NCBI RefSeq assembly: GCF_024345225.1
Contig: NZ_BROD01000001.1
Span: forward strand, 3,388,516 to 3,452,515
Source of the DNA: Clostridium sp. TW13
GTDB taxonomy: Bacteria > Bacillota > Clostridia > Clostridiales > Clostridiaceae
Reading direction: 5' to 3'
Length of the DNA stretch: 64,000 bases
Shown here: positions 36,971-46,863 of the stretch, piece by piece
Position numbering within the stretch: the first letter of the stretch is position 1
How the letters are laid out: the number at the start of each line of letters is the position of its first letter
Position numbers and translations under genes: made by a program
The notes under the pieces: model-generated
The model's input: the letters and a program-made list of their open reading frames with translations, nothing else
What the model was told of the DNA's origin: nothing
Databases searched by the model: none

Positions 36971-39016
36971 CTACATACCTATAATTTTTAATAATGGTGC
37001 GATAATAATATCTATTATTTTAATTCCAATAAAAGGAACAATGACCCCACCAAGTCCGTATATGCTTAAATTTCTTTTTAGTATTTTTTCTGGTTTCATA
37101 GGTCTATACTTAACACCCTTTAATGCAATTGGAATCAACAATGGAATTATTATAGCGTTAAATATTAAAGCTGATATTATAGCTGATTTTGGACTGTTCA
37201 AACCCATAATATTTAAAACTTTTATTTGTGGGATTGCAAGCATAAACATTGCTGGTATTATCGCGAAATATTTAGCCACATCGTTAGCAATTGAGAAAGT
37301 TGTAAGCGCACCTCTTGTTATAAGTAATTGCTTTCCTATACCAACTACATCTAATATCTTTGTTGGATCTGAGTCTAAATCCACCATGTTTGCAGCTTCC
37401 TTTGCTGCTATGGTACCTGAATTCATTGCAAGCCCTACATTTGCCTGTGCAAGAGCTGGAGCATCATTAGTTCCATCTCCTGTCATAGCAACTATCTTTC
37501 CATTAGCTTGTTCTTTTTTTATAGCATCTATCTTATCCTCTGGTTTGCACTCAGCTATATAATCATCAACTCCAGCTTCTTTTGCTATAGTTGCCGCTGT
37601 CAATGGATTGTCTCCTGTACACATTACAGTTTTTATTCCCATTTCTCTAAGTTGAGCAAATCTCTCTACCAAACCTGGTTTTACTGTATCTTTTAAATAT
37701 ATTACTCCATAAACCTTATCTTGCTTTGCTACAACTAAAGGTGTACCACCTAGTTTTGAAATATCATCAACCTTATCCTTTAAATCACTAGGAATTGCTC
37801 CTCCATTTTCTTTAACAAAGGCTGTTATAGAAGAATAGGCGCCTTTTCTGATTCTATCTCCATTTTCTAAGTTCATCCCACTGCTTTTTGTTTGAGCTGT
37901 AAACTCAATAAACTCTGCTTTTGCATATTCTTCTTTATTAACTGTAAAGCCAAGCTTTTCTCCAAGTTCAATTGTTGATTTTCCTTCTGGAGTTGTATCA
38001 TTTATTGAAGTAATTAATGAATATTTTATTACCTCTTCTTCAGAAACACCTTCAACTGGAATAAACTTAGCTGCAAGTCTGTTTCCAAAGGTAATTGTAC
38101 CTGTTTTATCTAATATCATTACATCTACATCACCACAAGCTTCAACTGCCTTCCCACTCATAGCTATAACATTAAATCTTGTTACCCTATCCATACCTGC
38201 TATACCTATAGAAGACAACAAACCTCCAATAGTAGTTGGAATCAAGCAAACTAGCAAAGCTACTAAAGTAGATACTTCTATTTTTACTCCAACAAAGTTA
38301 GCTATAGGATATAGTGAAACAATAACCATTATAAATATTACTGTAAGAGCTACTAATAATGTACTTAAAGCTATTTCATTTGGTGTTTTCTGTCTTGAAG
38401 CTCCTTCTACCAATGAAATCATCTTATCTAAGAAGGATTCCCCTGGATCTGAAGTAATTTCAACCTTGATCCAGTCAGAAACTACTGTAGTTCCTCCTGT
38501 AACTGATGAAAAATCTCCACCTGGTTCCTTTATAACTGGAGCTGATTCCCCTGTTATTGCAGATTCATTAACTGAAGCTAATCCTTCAATTACCTCTCCA
38601 TCATTCGGTATCATGTCATTTGCTTCTACTAAAACTCTATCTCCCTTTTTAAGTTCAGAAGCATTTACTATTACATAACTTCCATCTGGCTTTAAAAGCT
38701 TAGCCTTAGTATCTCTTTTTGTAGATTTTAAAGTATCGGCTTGGGCTTTTCCTCTTCCTTCCGCTATAGCTTCTGCAAAGTTAGCAAAAACTATAGTAAA
38801 GAAGAGTATTATTGTAACTATGAAATTATATGTTCTACCGCCTTCTCCAGCTATCTGAGGAAAAACAGTAAGAATTGCTGTAATTATCATTCCTATATAA
38901 GCCACAAACATAACTGGATTTTTTATCATATCTTTAGGATTCAACTTAATGAATGAATCACGAATTGCATCCTTTATCATCTTTTTTGTAATAAAGCTTT
39001 TTTTGTTATCTTTCAT
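36971..39016 (-). CDS. kdpB: Potassium-transporting P-type ATPase subunit B
   Basis: 681 residues. Phosphorylation motif [11 protein letters not shown] (Asp near 305), TGES in AITGESAPV, hinge [15 protein letters not shown], and the KdpB-specific [17 protein letters not shown] region. It hydrolyses ATP to drive K+ uptake. Between kdpA and kdpC, with a 16-nt gap to kdpA. Confidence 0.97.
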   Translation of the reverse strand: MKDNKKSFITKKMIKDAIRDSFIKLNPKDMIKNPVMFVAYIGMIITAILTVFPQIAGEGGRTYNFIVTIILFFTIVFANFAEAIAEGRGKAQADTLKSTKRDTKAKLLKPDGSYVIVNASELKKGDRVLVEANDMIPNDGEVIEGLASVNESAITGESAPVIKEPGGDFSSVTGGTTVVSDWIKVEITSDPGESFLDKMISLVEGASRQKTPNEIALSTLLVALTVIFIMVIVSLYPIANFVGVKIEVSTLVALLVCLIPTTIGGLLSSIGIAGMDRVTRFNVIAMSGKAVEACGDVDVMILDKTGTITFGNRLAAKFIPVEGVSEEEVIKYSLITSINDTTPEGKSTIELGEKLGFTVNKEEYAKAEFIEFTAQTKSSGMNLENGDRIRKGAYSSITAFVKENGGAIPSDLKDKVDDISKLGGTPLVVAKQDKVYGVIYLKDTVKPGLVERFAQLREMGIKTVMCTGDNPLTAATIAKEAGVDDYIAECKPEDKIDAIKKEQANGKIVAMTGDGTNDAPALAQANVGLAMNSGTIAAKEAANMVDLDSDPTKILDVVGIGKQLLITRGALTTFSIANDVAKYFAIIPAMFMLAIPQIKVLNIMGLNSPKSAIISALIFNAIIIPLLIPIALKGVKYRPMKPEKILKRNLSIYGLGGVIVPFIGIKIIDIIIAPLLKIIGM

Positions 39017-39032
39017 TCTCTTCTTCCTCCTA

Positions 39033-40691
39033 CTAAACCAGTGTCAAGAACTCTGATATAGGTCCCAGTACTAAAGCTGGTAAAAATGTCAAGGCTCCAA
39101 TTATAAGAATAACTGCTATTAGCACTCCTACAAATAACGGCTTATCAGTTCTGAAAGATATTGAACTTTCTGGAACTGGAGTTTTTTCCATCATTGATCC
39201 TGCTAATGCTAGCAATAATCCAATTGAAATATATCTGCCTAAAAACATTACAATTCCTGCTGATACATTCCAAAATGCTGTAGTATCTGCTAACCCCTCA
39301 AATCCTGAGCCATTATTAGCCGCTGAACTAGAGAATTGATATAACATCTGTGAAAATCCATGATATCCACCTAAGGAAGCTTGTCCTGTAGCTGCTGCTA
39401 TAGCTGTTGGTAATAATATTAGAAAAGGATGAATTAGAATAACTGCAGCTATAATCTTCATTTCCTTTCCTTCTATTTTTCTTCTTAAAAATTCAGGAGT
39501 TCTACCAACCATAAGTCCGCATATGAACACAGCAAGCATTGCATATACTATTAGGTTCATAAAACCAACTCCCTTACCTCCAAAGACAAGGTTAAGCATC
39601 ATGTTCCACATTGGCACTGCACCACCAAGTGCTGTTAATGAATCATGCATATTATTTACTGAACCTGTTGTAAAGGCTGTAGTAACTACTGAGAATATTG
39701 AAGAATCAAAAACACCATTTCTTACTTCTTTTCCTTCCATATTACCTAAGGTATTTTGAATACCAGCCGTATTCATCACATGGTTTCCACCCATTTCAGC
39801 ATGTAATATAATTGGTATTACCATTAAGAATAAGAATAACGCCGCCGCAAACATTGCCATTCCATTTTTCTTATGCTTTGTTGCTTTCCCAAATACATAA
39901 AAATATGCTCCTGGTGTAAACATCATTAGAATCATTTCTATAAAATTTGTAAGTGGTGTTGGATTCTCAAAAGGATGTGCTGAATTTGCTCCAAAAAATC
40001 CTCCTCCATTTGTACCTAAGTGTTTAATACTTTCTAGTGATGCTACTGGTCCATAAGCTATTGTCTGAGAACTTCCTTCTAATGTTTGTACAATTTTATG
40101 ACTTTCTAATGTTTGAGGCACTCCCTGCCAAATCATAATAACTGATGCAACAATTGATACTGGTATTAAAAGTCTTGTTATGATTCTAACTAAATCTCTA
40201 TAATAATTTCCTAATGGATTTCCTGTAATTCCTCTTATAAATGCTCCACAAGCTGCAAAGCCAGTACCTGCTGATGTAAACATCATAAAGGTTATAACTA
40301 TCATTTGAGATAAGTTTGTTAAATTAGACTCCCCCGTATAATCTTGTAAGTCCGTATTGGTCATAAAACTTATAGCTGTGTTAAAAGCTGTATGCCAATT
40401 AACTTTCAATAATGGATTTTTTACTCCTGAAATAAAATATTGAGCTATAAGCACTAAAAATGCTACTACTATCATTGCTATATTTGTGATTAATAGTGCT
40501 TTTAAGTACTGCTTCCATGTCATCTTTTCGCCCTTTATCCCTGATATCTTATATATAAAGTTGTCCACTTTATCCATAACCTTATCCACAAAGGATTTTG
40601 TGCCAAATAAAATATTGTAGATATATTTTCCGACGAAAATTGATGCAAAAATAAATATTACTAATAAAATAACTAAAGATATATATTTCAT
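39033..40691 (-). CDS. kdpA: Potassium-transporting ATPase subunit A
   Basis: 552 residues, about ten membrane segments. Four selectivity-loop repeats are visible (for example [62 protein letters not shown]). It provides the K+ entry pore of the Kdp pump. It is the first gene of the operon, with a leader of about 165 nt. No kdpF is clear in the leader, only a 13-codon ORF at 40747-40788. Confidence 0.97.
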   Translation of the reverse strand: MKYISLVILLVIFIFASIFVGKYIYNILFGTKSFVDKVMDKVDNFIYKISGIKGEKMTWKQYLKALLITNIAMIVVAFLVLIAQYFISGVKNPLLKVNWHTAFNTAISFMTNTDLQDYTGESNLTNLSQMIVITFMMFTSAGTGFAACGAFIRGITGNPLGNYYRDLVRIITRLLIPVSIVASVIMIWQGVPQTLESHKIVQTLEGSSQTIAYGPVASLESIKHLGTNGGGFFGANSAHPFENPTPLTNFIEMILMMFTPGAYFYVFGKATKHKKNGMAMFAAALFLFLMVIPIILHAEMGGNHVMNTAGIQNTLGNMEGKEVRNGVFDSSIFSVVTTAFTTGSVNNMHDSLTALGGAVPMWNMMLNLVFGGKGVGFMNLIVYAMLAVFICGLMVGRTPEFLRRKIEGKEMKIIAAVILIHPFLILLPTAIAAATGQASLGGYHGFSQMLYQFSSSAANNGSGFEGLADTTAFWNVSAGIVMFLGRYISIGLLLALAGSMMEKTPVPESSISFRTDKPLFVGVLIAVILIIGALTFLPALVLGPISEFLTLV

Positions 40692-41011
40692 ACCTTCACC
40701 CCTTATTCCCTATTATTTTTCAAGCACAGACTGAATTATACGCCCTTTAATTTCTTAAACAATGCGATTTAGCGCCATATATACCCATTTTCCTTATCAT
40801 TATCTTATCTGGTCAAAATTTATACACTTTTCTTTCAGCCTACAAGGCAATATCTCTTATTTTCTATAAATTAAAAATTCTAAATGTTTACACCATGTTC
40901 ACACTTTTTATATCTGTATTTCATAGACTGAAATTTAGCCAAATCCTTAAAATACTTTAAACTTATGATAATTTTCTTTATTTTTCTATAGGATTCATTA
41001 GTGTTTAATGC
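40692..41011 (-). other. kdp promoter and leader region
   Basis: An AT-rich 320-bp stretch. A -10-like TATAGA lies at 40863-40868 (minus), with the direct repeats at 40884-40904 where a -35 would be. The leader also contains a 13-codon ORF (40747-40788, MGIYGAKSHCLRN) with AAGGA only about 4 nt before its ATG. I see no c-di-AMP riboswitch. Confidence 0.45.
40884..40904 (-). promoter_or_regulatory. 11-bp-spaced direct repeat upstream of kdpA
   Basis: ATGTTTACAC and ATGTTCACAC (9 of 10 identical) are separated by one base, giving an 11-bp period. This is the usual layout of OmpR/PhoB-family sites overlapping the -35. A KdpE-like activator is the natural candidate, but none with a DNA-binding domain is in the window. 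Confidence 0.55.
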
Positions 41012-41056
41012 AAAAAAAATATAAGTTATTGAAAAATTTTTTTCAATAACTTATAT
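41012..41056 (-). terminator. Terminator of the 41066-42652 gene
   Basis: An 18-bp perfect stem (ATATAAGTTATTGAAAAA with its complement) is followed on minus by eight T. Confidence 0.9.
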
Positions 41057-41065
41057 AGAATCAAT

Positions 41066-42652
41066 TTACCACTGTTCAAATTGTTCTTCAAACAACCTTA
41101 TATATAAATCTTTTTTCTTTACCAGCTTTTTTATATTTTTTAATTCATCTTCACTTATGAATTTCTTTAAATGTAGAAAATCCCCATACTTTCCAATTGA
41201 GACAAGCTGTTTTTTTGTATCAGTTTTGCTTGTAGCTACATTTTCCATAAAAAAACCACGTAGATATAAATCTAATTGATCTGCTGTTATAAGTTTTATA
41301 TTCTTATTATCCTGACACTTTAAATACATACTTAAAAACAGCTCGATGTTCCCACAATGATCTTCTGCTGTTTCATATTTCAATCCTTTTTCTTTAGTCA
41401 AATATGAGTAAAACTTATTTAGATGCTTTTCGATAAAGTCTCTGTTACCATAAAAGTCACTTTCAAGCTCATCTTCATCCTGAAAATCAAACTCTAAATC
41501 CAAAGCTTTATTGTTTCCATCATTCTCTTCTTCAATTAACTGCATGATTTGTGGAAAATCTTCTGTTCTCAACTTTACATAATAACTATCCTTAAAATCT
41601 TTTCTAAACTGTTCTAAAATCCTTTGCCCAAAAGGAGTTAAATCATGTATGTCATCACATTGAAATATTAACCTTAACTTATCATTTAAGTTTTGATCCT
41701 CTGCAACTTCTTTTATAAACTTATCCATTACACACACCAATGCATTATTAGGACTTATTATTCCTAAATAATACCCATATATGCTGGTAAAGTACATATC
41801 AAAAAATATTTTATAATAAATCTGAGCACTTACTTTAGCAATATCCTTTACATTATCTGTGGATTCTTGAGGCAGCTGCTCTCTAACCATGCTATAAATA
41901 TTATTCTCCAAAGGCTTGATGTTCCTAATGTAATCACCAAAGTTTATATTATTGTCTAAATAACTTAGTATTTTTTTCCTATCAAAGGTTTCTAAAAAGA
42001 TACCAAGTCCATTTAACTTTGTAGCACTATACTGAAGACTATACTCGAGAATTTTATTAATCTTATCTAAATTATCTAACTTACTAAATGCTCTATAAGT
42101 TTCTCCTACTGCTAAGCAAGTACACCCTATAGATTTCATTGATTCTAATAAACCTAAAGCTTGTGCTACCTCAAGAAGATAGTCTAAATAATATCCACTT
42201 CTAAAACTCAATGTTTCAATAAAGGTTTCCCCATCATCTACTACAAACTTATTTCCTTCTCTAATTATAATTGTTGGATTTGCAAACTCTATTAATCTAT
42301 CCAAATCTTCAAGCACTGGATGTTTATCTAAAGAATAAAATATAAATTCTCTTTTAAGTTGTAACTTATCATGTTCATCCACACTAATTCTTATATGTGG
42401 AGTAACTGCATAATCTCCTTTGACTTTTTCTTGTGCCAATTGATTTATCAAATAATTAGGATTCAAATAAGTCTCTGTAGTTAAGGCTGAATACATCCAC
42501 CTTCTAACTATTGAATCTTTAAAAAGTTGTACATTGGATCTTTCAATCTTGCCTAACTTCCCATATGTTTTTTCAAATACTTCTTCAAAATCCTTGAAAA
42601 GTTTTTGTATATTTAAATTGCTTTCAATGGCATTTATAATATCAATTTTCAT
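41066..42652 (-). CDS. Hypothetical protein with core-binding-like C-terminus
   Basis: 528 residues, soluble, not recognised. Residues 1-390 are mixed helical without a known motif. An acidic linker (about 391-410, LDLEFDFQDEDELESDF) leads to a helical 120-residue C-terminal region that resembles the core-binding (SAM-like) domain of tyrosine recombinases (FIEKHLNKFYSYLTKEKGLK), but no catalytic Arg/His/Tyr domain follows. It may bind nucleic acid through that region; this is inference. It is monocistronic. Confidence 0.7.
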   Translation of the reverse strand: MKIDIINAIESNLNIQKLFKDFEEVFEKTYGKLGKIERSNVQLFKDSIVRRWMYSALTTETYLNPNYLINQLAQEKVKGDYAVTPHIRISVDEHDKLQLKREFIFYSLDKHPVLEDLDRLIEFANPTIIIREGNKFVVDDGETFIETLSFRSGYYLDYLLEVAQALGLLESMKSIGCTCLAVGETYRAFSKLDNLDKINKILEYSLQYSATKLNGLGIFLETFDRKKILSYLDNNINFGDYIRNIKPLENNIYSMVREQLPQESTDNVKDIAKVSAQIYYKIFFDMYFTSIYGYYLGIISPNNALVCVMDKFIKEVAEDQNLNDKLRLIFQCDDIHDLTPFGQRILEQFRKDFKDSYYVKLRTEDFPQIMQLIEEENDGNNKALDLEFDFQDEDELESDFYGNRDFIEKHLNKFYSYLTKEKGLKYETAEDHCGNIELFLSMYLKCQDNKNIKLITADQLDLYLRGFFMENVATSKTDTKKQLVSIGKYGDFLHLKKFISEDELKNIKKLVKKKDLYIRLFEEQFEQW

Positions 42653-42675
42653 AAAACACTCCTATTTTCACTAAA

Positions 42676-42740
42676 GCTTCTAAAAATAAATAACAATTCC
42701 AAATGAACTAACATATAAACCTATTTGCTTTTAGATGCTT
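42676..42740. repeat. Dispersed repeat, copy C
   Basis: GCTTCTAAAAATAAATAAC at the left and TTTTAGATGCTT at the right. It aligns along its whole length with copy E (62508-62571), for example AACCTAT in the right half, and in its left half with copies A and D. Confidence 0.7.
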
Positions 42741-42752
42741 AAAATAAAATAT

Positions 42753-42784
42753 CTCACCAATTCAGTATACAAGTCATTGGTGAG
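42753..42784 (-). terminator. Terminator of lrgAB
   Basis: CTCACCAAT pairs with ATTGGTGAG about 46 nt after the lrgB stop codon; the minus-strand tail is ATATTTTATTTT. Confidence 0.7.
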
Positions 42785-42829
42785 TTTTATAAATAAAATT
42801 ATATCATTGTTTTATATGTATAGCATTAT

Positions 42830-43516
42830 TTATTTTATTATTATTGATAAAATTACAGTAATTATTCCAGCCATGCCAATAGCTATTCCACTCATTGCTC
42901 CTTCTACTTCTCCTATTTCTATAGCTTTAGATGTTCCTACTGCATGACTGCATGTACCTATAGCAACTCCTCTTGCAACTGGATCTTTCACTCTAAATAC
43001 CTTAATTAGAACAGGTGCTAATATAGCTCCTAATATCCCTGTAATTATAACTGCTGCAACTGTTACTGGAACCAGACCTCCACCTTGCTTAGATATTTCC
43101 ATGGCAATAGGTGTTGTTACTGATTTAGGAATCATTGAAGCTACTAAACTTTTATTTAACCCAAAAGCTTTGCATAATAAAAATGCACTACCCATTGAGG
43201 TTATTGATCCAACTAAAGTTCCAGCTATTATTGGTATCAAATTTTTCTTTAATATATCAAGTTTACTATAAATTGATATTGCAAGCACTGCCGTAGCTGG
43301 AGCTAAAAACATAGATACTATGCTTCCCCCAACATTAAAACTTTTCATTGGTATATTAAATAGCTTTAATATAACTATTATAATTGCAATTGCTATAAGA
43401 AGTGGATTTGCAATAGCTGATTTTAACTTTTTATTTATATACAATCCTATTTCATAAGCTAAAATGCAAAGAACTATTCCAAAAAACGGTGAGGTTAAAA
43501 TATCATTAATCTTCAT
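42830..43516 (-). CDS. lrgB: LrgB/CidB-family membrane protein
   Basis: 228 residues and about seven membrane segments, with the family motifs SMIPKSVTTPIAMEISKQGG and GTCSHAVGTSKAIE. With LrgA it modulates murein hydrolase activity or transports pyruvate and related small metabolites. The start at 43516 (MKIND) is one nt after the lrgA stop, with AGGAGG upstream in lrgA; a longer version would run back into lrgA. Confidence 0.92.
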   Translation of the reverse strand: MKINDILTSPFFGIVLCILAYEIGLYINKKLKSAIANPLLIAIAIIIVILKLFNIPMKSFNVGGSIVSMFLAPATAVLAISIYSKLDILKKNLIPIIAGTLVGSITSMGSAFLLCKAFGLNKSLVASMIPKSVTTPIAMEISKQGGGLVPVTVAAVIITGILGAILAPVLIKVFRVKDPVARGVAIGTCSHAVGTSKAIEIGEVEGAMSGIAIGMAGIITVILSIIIK

Positions 43517-43517
43517 T

Positions 43518-43919
43518 TTAAACCACTTCCTCCTGTTCATCATTAATATCTTGTATACATGCTGTACCTAACTTATTTTGTACGGCTATTACTGCTCTCA
43601 CTGTAAAAGCAGTAGCTGCAAAAGTTATAATTGTAGTGAGTACACAAACTGCTAATAATGGTAAGATGCTACCTTTTAGAGAAGTGTAATTATCCATAAT
43701 TCCTACCCCTGCTGGAATAAAGAAAAATGCCATATTTCTTAGTAGAAAATCTGCCTTTTCTTTTATGTGATGTATTTTTATAACCTTTAATAATAACAAA
43801 ACGAATAATAAGATCATGCTGATAACACTGTCTGGAAATGCTATTGGTAAAATTGCAGCTATAACCTTGCCTAATAAACAAACTCCAAAAACTATGCCTA
43901 TTTGTGTCATAATTTTCAT
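43518..43919 (-). CDS. lrgA: LrgA/CidA-family holin-like protein
   Basis: 133 residues and four membrane segments, typical of the holin-like LrgA/CidA family (PDSVISMILLFVLLLLKVIK and FLLRNMAFFFIPAGVGIMD). The start at 43919 (MKIMTQIG) is chosen over a TTG at 43949; GGAGG lies 11 nt before it. First gene of the lrgAB pair. Confidence 0.92.
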   Translation of the reverse strand: MKIMTQIGIVFGVCLLGKVIAAILPIAFPDSVISMILLFVLLLLKVIKIHHIKEKADFLLRNMAFFFIPAGVGIMDNYTSLKGSILPLLAVCVLTTIITFAATAFTVRAVIAVQNKLGTACIQDINDEQEEVV

Positions 43920-44001
43920 ATATAATAAATCCTCCATTTGATAATTCAAATATACTCTCTACTTCTTATTTTATAATATATAAATTTAATATACAAAAAT
44001 C

Positions 44002-44034
44002 AAAGACTTACTATAAACATTATAGTAAGCCTTT
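44002..44034 (-). terminator. Terminator of the 44126-44680 gene
   Basis: AAAGACTTACTATA pairs with TATAGTAAGCCTTT; on minus the tail is GATTTTTG. Confidence 0.75.
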
Positions 44035-44125
44035 ATAAATCCTAGTAAACGTATTCTCTTTGAATATATAATAAATAAGTCTTTATGCGACTTCATGGAT
44101 TTTTTTTCAATACTTATGCTCTTCT

Positions 44126-44680
44126 TTACATGGATAAACCCAAATAACTTATAATCTGAAAAGATATAAATGCCATAAATATATAAATAATACCTAGTAA
44201 TATTAAAATAACTGCAGCTATTTTCCCATGATTCTTTTGATAACGGTTTTTAACAAATATCCATATTATCACCATAATAACCCATCTAAATAACTGAGCA
44301 CCACCTGCAGCTCCAGCAGAAAATGCTGATAGTTTCATAATTGAAGTTATTCTAATTAAATTAATAATATTAATTATCACTGAAATAATTAACATAGTTA
44401 ATGAAGTTACTACAACTATTTTATATCGATTATCCTGAGCTGTTTCTCTTTTCTTTTCTAACTCAATACTCTCTGCATCCATGCACAAGTATTTATTATA
44501 TTCTGTGTACAAAGCAAACTCTTTTACTTCTTTAATTTCTTGCAGTGCTCTATATTCCCCTGCCTCTGCATCAAATACTCTTGAATCCTTATTTACCTTA
44601 CCTGACTTTATCATTTTCCCAAGTTCTTCTACACTTTCAACAGTGTAGGTGTTTGTCGCATCACTAACTTTTAGTAACAT
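44126..44680 (-). CDS. Membrane protein with N-terminal GYF_2-like domain
   Basis: 184 residues. Residues 1-55 resemble a GYF_2 domain (VESVEELGKMIKSGKVNKDS then VFDAEAGEYRAL), followed by a helical linker and three or four membrane segments from about 88. The family function is unknown; GYF_2 domains often mediate protein-protein contacts. Strong GGAGGGGG ribosome binding site. Single-gene unit. Confidence 0.7.
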   Translation of the reverse strand: MLLKVSDATNTYTVESVEELGKMIKSGKVNKDSRVFDAEAGEYRALQEIKEVKEFALYTEYNKYLCMDAESIELEKKRETAQDNRYKIVVVTSLTMLIISVIINIINLIRITSIMKLSAFSAGAAGGAQLFRWVIMVIIWIFVKNRYQKNHGKIAAVILILLGIIYIFMAFISFQIISYLGLSM

Positions 44681-44824
44681 TTACGCTCCCCCTCCCTTAT
44701 ACCCTTATATTATTTAATTATCAGCCCAGTTCCATAATATCACATTTATTGAATTAATAACATCTATAAAATATATCACGCTACCTAATTTTGAAATAGA
44801 GAATTACTGAACATAATTTATTGT

Positions 44825-44896
44825 AAAAAAATATAGTCTGTATTGCTTTCATTTTGATGATTTTTATACCATCTTAATGAAATTAACACAGACTAT
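44825..44896 (-). terminator. Terminator of the LCP gene
   Basis: A long hairpin whose outer stem pairs TAGTCTGT with ACAGACTA, with a second stem of ATTTCATT/AATGAAA inside, followed on minus by seven T. Confidence 0.85.
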
Positions 44897-44916
44897 TTAA
44901 AACTCAGCAACTGTAG

Positions 44917-45930
44917 TTATTTGTCTATATTTTGTCCTTCAAAAACAAATTCATGTAATTTTTTAATATTAGTATCTTTGTCCCATCCTAAAAAGTATAC
45001 ATTATTTACATATATAGTACGGTATGACCCCTCAATAGGAAGTCTTAACTGTTCAATATTACTTATCTTATTCATCAATATATAACTAGCCAAAGAAAGA
45101 ATGTCTGATTTATCCAAACTAGTTTCTACATTAGGCAATATTGTGTCTGCAAGTTTAGGCATATCTAGTAAACTAGTTTTTGACAACTTTTTAAATAACT
45201 CAGTTAATACAGTTCTTTGTCTTTGAGTTCTTTCAAAGTCCATATTTCCTACATATCTTATTCTGCAATATCCTACAGCTTGAACACCATTTAGCGTTTG
45301 TAAGCCTGGTGTTTTTATATAGTTAGGAGTTGTTTTTTCTATCTTTGATATTTCTTTAATATATGAATTGGCTACAGGTATCTCCTCAGCAGTAATATTT
45401 ACAGGAACTCCACCAACCGCATCTATTAATTTTGCCATAGCTACAAAGTCAACTTTTACATAGTCCTTAATGTTCATTTGATAATTTTCATTTATTGTTT
45501 TTATAGTAAGTGGGGCTCCGCCATAATCAAAGGAGTAGTTTATTCTATCTTGGTTAAACCCTTGCATTTCTCCACGGCCTTGCATATCTACTATAGAGTC
45601 TCTCATGATAGATGTAAGTTTCATTTTTTTATTAAACTTATCCACTGTTAATATCATGATACTGTCAGCACTTCCCTTTTTGTTTTGTACATCACGGGTA
45701 TCTACACCAAAAAGAAGTATATTTACATAATCATCAGTATTAGCCTTTGGCTTAAATATATTTTCATTTATACCAAGGTCCTTAGAGGAAGTTGGTATAC
45801 TTACTGTTTTTACCTTTCCAACCTGATAATTAAAATAAAAATATGGTACTGCTATTATTACAGCTAAAACTATAAATACTATAGCTATAATTTTAAATTT
45901 TTTGCTCTTCTTAACTTTTTTCTTTTCCAT
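44917..45930 (-). CDS. LytR-CpsA-Psr (LCP) family cell-wall ligase
   Basis: 337 residues. A cytoplasmic Lys-rich tail and one membrane segment (about 13-33) lead to an extracellular LCP domain (about 85-310). Diagnostic residues are FGVDTRD, DSIMILTVD, SIMRDSIVD, and RIRYVGNMDFERTQRQR (Arg-rich catalytic helix). LCP enzymes attach teichoic-acid or polysaccharide chains to peptidoglycan. The start at 45930 (MEKKKVKK) is preferred to 45966, as AGGAGA lies 7-8 nt before it. The candidate RNA at 46180-46491 lies upstream and could be its long leader. Confidence 0.92.
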   Translation of the reverse strand: MEKKKVKKSKKFKIIAIVFIVLAVIIAVPYFYFNYQVGKVKTVSIPTSSKDLGINENIFKPKANTDDYVNILLFGVDTRDVQNKKGSADSIMILTVDKFNKKMKLTSIMRDSIVDMQGRGEMQGFNQDRINYSFDYGGAPLTIKTINENYQMNIKDYVKVDFVAMAKLIDAVGGVPVNITAEEIPVANSYIKEISKIEKTTPNYIKTPGLQTLNGVQAVGYCRIRYVGNMDFERTQRQRTVLTELFKKLSKTSLLDMPKLADTILPNVETSLDKSDILSLASYILMNKISNIEQLRLPIEGSYRTIYVNNVYFLGWDKDTNIKKLHEFVFEGQNIDK

Positions 45931-46179
45931 CGTATATCTCCTATTATTATGTAAATTATGACTCAAGTTTCAACATGCTAGTATCAAAGTATTTTTCACT
46001 GAACATATTGACGTTTTGTCCCATTAGATTGCATTAATTTGTAAGATTGGGCAAACTATATCTTTCTATATTAGATTTTAACTTTTCCTCATGAATTAGT
46101 AAACAAGAAACTAATGTTCTCTACTCTTACCATTTCCCAATATTACAATAATTATTGTTTTACCTTTCTGGTGCAAATT

Positions 46180-46491
46180 TTTATCCGATAGCTAGCATCC
46201 GTAACACTCTAATCTTATATGAAACTCCTCTTCCTAAAGTCAGATGAGTGCTCACAGAGTAAGCGACCATCATCAAATCATAGATTTGAGATGTCTGCTT
46301 AACCGATTCACACTAAATTGATTTTAATGAAGTTAACTAATTCATTAGTTAACTAAGTTCAAGTAACCAAATCATAGATTTTGACTTTCACTTATTTGCT
46401 TAAGTTGGAGATAACGGCTGCACGCTCCTGGATAAGTTCAACTAAGATTCAGATGGGGATCAAACCCCACCTGAATCAAGTTCCACTTGAT
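46180..46491 (-). ncRNA. Candidate structured RNA (about 310 nt), possibly raiA-like
   Basis: A densely structured non-coding stretch with no supported ORF. Hairpins on the minus strand in order: ATCAAGT-GGA-ACTTGAT; a 13-bp stem GATTCAGGTGGGG with loop TTTGAT (46445-46476); CTTAGTTG/CAACTTAAG enclosing GGAG/CTCC; CAAAATC-TAT-GATTTGG; an 11-bp AGTTAACTAAT stem; TCAAATC-TAT-GATTTGA; GCTTAC-TCT-GTGAGC. Two stems have a mismatch if read on plus but a G-U pair if read on minus, pointing to the minus strand. A promoter ends about 7 nt upstream of the first hairpin. Size, single-copy look and clostridial context fit the raiA class, but I cannot confirm that identity. The 3' end is unclear; it may continue as the LCP leader. 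Confidence 0.55.
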
Positions 46492-46497
46492 ATTGTA

Positions 46498-46526
46498 ATT
46501 ATATATTAATATTTTACCATTATAAA
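46498..46526 (-). promoter_or_regulatory. Promoter of the candidate structured RNA (TTTATA-17-TATAAT)
   Basis: Minus strand: -10 TATAAT at 46498-46503, a 17-nt spacer, and -35 TTTATA (4 of 6 consensus) at 46521-46526. The predicted start near 46491 coincides with the first hairpin. Confidence 0.6.
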
Positions 46527-46562
46527 ATGAAATAGACTAGCCTACATATATTAATATATCTA

Positions 46563-46588
46563 TTTCTTGATATCATGATATCAAGAAA
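46563..46588. repeat. 26-bp perfect palindrome
   Basis: TTTCTTGATATCA followed by its exact reverse complement. It lies about 37 bp upstream of the RNA promoter and past the chemotaxis-gene terminator. It could be an operator for the RNA; it lacks a T-tract, so it is unlikely to be a terminator. Confidence 0.7.
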
Positions 46589-46700
46589 CGCTAAAAGACT
46601 AGTTTTGCTAAAATGTTATCCTTGTTTTACTTGGAACTAAGTACTCTTATGTTGATTCCATAAAAAACACTTTATCGTTCACAGCTATTCATTTAACTAC

Positions 46701-46745
46701 TAAAAAAATAATGAACCAGCCTATTTAAATTTCAGCTGATTCATT
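46701..46745 (-). terminator. Terminator of the chemotaxis receptor gene
   Basis: On minus, AATGAATCAGC pairs with GCTGGTTCATT and is followed by ATTTTTTTAG. It lies about 118 nt past the stop codon. Confidence 0.75.
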
Positions 46746-46863
46746 TCATCTTTCACTGCTTTATTACAGTATAATGCAAATATAGCAATATCATTACTGA
46801 CCCGTTGTAATAATAATATATATTTATATTTTCTTTTAGTTACAGCTCACTTCATTATTAAAA

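Noticed and set aside
40747..40788. 13-codon ORF in the kdp leader as a kdpF or leader peptide
   Set aside because: AAGGA lies only about 4 nt before the ATG, and the product has no membrane helix, so it is not a convincing kdpF.
40692..41011. c-di-AMP (ydaO-type) riboswitch before kdpA
   Set aside because: I could not find the conserved ydaO sequence blocks or a terminator near the kdpA start.
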